Shown: piece by piece, positions 9,852 through 11,003 of the stretch
How the letters are laid out: each line of letters begins with the position of its first letter
Position numbering within the stretch: the first letter of the stretch is position 1
Assembly (NCBI GenBank): GCA_964590005.1
Contig: CAZPVJ010000171.1
Location: 1 to 11,003, forward strand
Source of the DNA: CALJFL01 sp964590005
GTDB taxonomy: Bacteria > Pseudomonadota > Gammaproteobacteria > Pseudomonadales > Halieaceae
DNA length: 11,003 nucleotides
Reading direction: 5' to 3'
Program-made: the position numbers and the translations under genes
Notes under the pieces: generated by a model
Told to the model about the DNA's origin: nothing
The model's database searches: none
What the model saw: only the letters and a program-made list of their open reading frames with translations

Positions 9852-10268
9852 TCAGTTCCTGTCAGTGTCTACATTATCTTGGGAGTGGAGGTGTTTCTTG
9901 AGTGCGTTCTCACAGAGCGATTGCACCTCATCGAGCCCCATGAGCATTTCGTCGATATCTTGTTTCTGCTGAAGAAGCAGGTCGCGCCGATCGCTGACTT
10001 TGCCGATAAGAGAGTGTAGCTGCTCCCGGTTATTGTGATCCGGGTCGTACATGTCGATGACTTCGACACACTCGGCGAGACTCAGGCCAATTCGCTTGCC
10101 GCGCAGGATTAGTTTGATACGGACTCTGTCGGAGGCGCTGTAAAGCCGTTTTTGTCCCTCTCGCCGGGGTTGGATAAGACCTTTTTCTTCATAGAAGCGG
10201 ATGGTGCGGGTGGTTACGCCGAATTCATTGGCAAGTTCAGAAATGGTGTAAACGCGAGAGTCAGCCAC
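9852..10268 (-). CDS. liuR: MerR-family transcriptional regulator of the liu operon
   Basis: This 138-residue MerR-family protein has a winged helix-turn-helix at about 8-45: YTISELANEFGV, TTRTIRFYEEKGL, then the wing residues around RREGQKRLYS. A long helix at about 80-120, rich in Leu and charged residues, should form the antiparallel dimer coil. There is no cysteine pattern of the metal-sensing members, so a small-molecule effector is likely. In LiuR of other proteobacteria this is thought to be a branched-chain acyl-CoA or related intermediate. The start is GTG at 10268, with AGGG (10278-10281) nine bases upstream; no ATG fits. The gene is the first of the operon and its stop is two bases from liuA, so it is transcribed with its targets. 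The palindrome just upstream predicts that it represses its own promoter. The symbol rests on family plus its place directly before liuABCD. Confidence 0.9.
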   Translation of the reverse strand: MADSRVYTISELANEFGVTTRTIRFYEEKGLIQPRREGQKRLYSASDRVRIKLILRGKRIGLSLAECVEVIDMYDPDHNNREQLHSLIGKVSDRRDLLLQQKQDIDEMLMGLDEVQSLCENALKKHLHSQDNVDTDRN

Positions 10269-10301
10269 GGGCGAGTGCCCTACGTAGTCGATAGAGAGGC
10301 A

Positions 10302-10330
10302 ATCATAGTTTACGTTAACGTAAACGTCAA
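10302..10330 (-). promoter_or_regulatory. Sigma-70 promoter of the liuRABCD operon
   Basis: On the minus strand the -35 box TTGACG (10325-10330) and the -10 box TATGAT (10302-10307) each differ from consensus by one base. They are separated by exactly 17 bases. Transcription would start near 10295, leaving a leader of about 25 bases before the liuR GTG. The spacer is almost entirely the palindrome described separately. MerR activators usually sit on over-long 19-20 base spacers, so this normal spacing points to repression. Confidence 0.8.
10308..10325. promoter_or_regulatory. Predicted LiuR operator (perfect 18-bp palindrome)
   Basis: GTTTACGTTAACGTAAAC is a perfect inverted repeat centred between 10316 and 10317. 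It fills the spacer of the liu promoter and touches both the -35 and the -10 box. It resembles the ACGT-containing palindrome reported for LiuR in comparative-genomics work on gammaproteobacteria (recalled from memory, not checked). A third ACGT (10324-10327) continues the six-base rhythm of the two inside the palindrome. Confidence 0.8.
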
Positions 10331-10335
10331 TTATT

Positions 10336-10365
10336 TTGAAAGGTGGGCGCAGGGAGCTCTATAGT
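10336..10365 (+). promoter_or_regulatory. Candidate dgkA promoter
   Basis: On the plus strand TTGAAA (10336-10341) and TATAGT (10360-10365) each differ from the sigma-70 consensus by one base, with an 18-base spacer. The start would be near 10372, giving a leader of about 80 bases before dgkA. It is back-to-back with the liu promoter; the two -35 boxes are five bases apart. Confidence 0.55.
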
Positions 10366-10453
10366 GGGGCAGCTCGTCGTCGAGGGAATACGCTTGCCTT
10401 CTCGTCGCCTTGCTCACCATAATCGAGTCTCGTTAACAATTTGGACCGTTCCG

Positions 10454-10831
10454 ATGAAGCCCGGCGAAACCGGCTTAACGCGGCTGATCTCAGCCACGCG
10501 TTACTCCTATCAGGGTATCAAGTCAGCCTGGCACCATGAGGCGGCTTTTAGGCAAGAGGCGACCCTGGCGGTAGTCGGCATACTGCTGGCGGCCTGGTTG
10601 GCCCGCTCCCCCGTGGACTTTCTCCTGCTGGTAGTGCCGTTGATGCTGTTGTTGGCAATCGAATTACTGAATAGTGCGATTGAAGCGGTGGTTGATCGAC
10701 ACGGGGAGGAGCATCACGAGTTGGCAGGCCGGGCCAAGGATATGGGGTCCGCCGCCGTCTTCGTGGCCATTGGAATAACTCTGGCTTGCTGGTTGGTGGT
10801 GCTAGGCAGCTACTTGATCTCGACAGGATGA
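10454..10831 (+). CDS. dgkA: Diacylglycerol kinase (integral membrane, prokaryotic type)
   Basis: This 125-residue protein closely follows E. coli DgkA in length and sequence. The enzyme phosphorylates diacylglycerol to phosphatidic acid in the inner membrane, recycling lipid released by glucan or lipid-A modification. An amphipathic N-terminal region holds AFRQE (31-35). Three membrane helices follow at roughly 37-52, 55-75 and 99-119. The active-site stretch has Glu70, Asn73 and the catalytic-base candidate Glu77 (E. coli Glu76, one residue offset), then DR and the GRAKDMGSAAV motif (92-102). The ATG at 10454 is chosen because it gives the family N-terminus. The frame is open back to a GTG at 10343, but those residues are not DgkA-like and precede the predicted transcription start. 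The ribosome binding site is weak (GGA at 10444-10446). It is divergent from liuR and sits five bases before a lipoprotein gene. Confidence 0.95.
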   Translation: MKPGETGLTRLISATRYSYQGIKSAWHHEAAFRQEATLAVVGILLAAWLARSPVDFLLLVVPLMLLLAIELLNSAIEAVVDRHGEEHHELAGRAKDMGSAAVFVAIGITLACWLVVLGSYLISTG

Positions 10832-10836
10832 CAGCT

Positions 10837-11003
10837 ATGAAGGCATTAAAACCCACCGTGAACGAACGGTATCAGCTGTCATCCGCACAGCGATGTTGGT
10901 ATGCCACGGTGGTTGTCTTGGTCTGTTCGCTCTTGCTCGGTAGCTGCGCTAATTCGGATTACTTCGACCCGCCATCGCTCGCGGATCCCGGCAACGCCAT
11001 GGT
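10837..11003 (+). CDS. Putative lipoprotein (3' partial)
   Basis: An ATG at 10837, eight bases after AGGA (10825-10828), opens a frame that runs off the end of the window. About 55 residues are visible. After an unusually long N-terminal stretch (about 22 residues, with Arg and Lys) comes a hydrophobic segment, ATVVVLVCSLLLGSC. It ends in a lipobox, LGSC, with Cys at about residue 40. Signal peptidase II would cut before that Cys, leaving a lipid-anchored envelope protein that begins CANSDYFDPP. The residue after Cys is Ala, not Asp, so outer-membrane sorting by Lol would be expected. The start lies five bases after the dgkA stop, so the two genes are probably co-transcribed. The mature domain is cut off and I do not recognise it. 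A shorter start at an internal GTG (10858) would give a more usual signal peptide length. Confidence 0.7.
   Translation, partial: MKALKPTVNERYQLSSAQRCWYATVVVLVCSLLLGSCANSDYFDPPSLADPGNAM

Noticed and set aside
9850..9866. Direct repeat TGTCAGT twice, ten bases apart, at the liuA start
   Set aside because: Only seven bases long and within coding and ribosome-binding sequence; likely chance.
9505..9972. 155-codon plus-strand open frame across the liuA/liuR junction
   Set aside because: Both minus-strand genes are firmly identified, and this frame shows no domain or translation signal.
10343..10453. 37-codon N-terminal extension of dgkA from a GTG start
   Set aside because: The residues are not DgkA-like, and the GTG precedes the predicted transcription start near 10372.

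Overview
The window looks like chromosomal DNA of a GC-rich gammaproteobacterium. A marine Halieaceae/Cellvibrionales-type or Pseudomonas-like host would fit, but this is inferred only from gene content, protein style and the LiuR-type regulator; nothing here fixes the genus. No mobile elements, tRNA or rRNA genes, CRISPR arrays or phage genes were seen. Coding density is high and no gap between genes exceeds 300 bases.

Left part, plus strand (1-4193): the 3' end of a beta-lactamase-fold serine hydrolase, then an acetolactate-synthase-like ThDP enzyme, then an aldehyde dehydrogenase. The last two are 34 bases apart and look like one transcription unit. The ThDP enzyme resembles the FAD-independent catabolic AlsS type, yet no acetolactate decarboxylase or ALS small subunit is nearby. 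The substrate of this pair is therefore open. A hairpin overlapping the aldehyde dehydrogenase stop codon may end the unit, and the next gene converges on it.

Centre, minus strand (10268 down to 4274): a compact leucine/isovalerate degradation operon in the order liuR-liuA-liuB-liuC-liuD. LiuA oxidises isovaleryl-CoA, LiuB plus LiuD carboxylate 3-methylcrotonyl-CoA, and LiuC hydrates 3-methylglutaconyl-CoA to HMG-CoA. The genes are 2 to 10 bases apart, and several Shine-Dalgarno sequences overlap the preceding stop codon. HMG-CoA lyase (liuE), often the next gene, is absent here. The MerR-family regulator LiuR is the first gene. Upstream of it is a near-consensus sigma-70 promoter (TTGACG, 17 bases, TATGAT) whose spacer is almost entirely a perfect 18-bp palindrome, which predicts autorepression by LiuR.

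Right part, plus strand (10454-11003): dgkA (diacylglycerol kinase), divergent from liuR, with its own candidate promoter nearly back-to-back with the liu promoter. It is followed five bases later by the start of a lipoprotein gene that runs off the window.

Most of the window is recognisable metabolism. The points most worth a second look are the operator-in-spacer architecture, the shared liuR/dgkA control region and the uncharacterised ThDP enzyme/aldehyde dehydrogenase pair.
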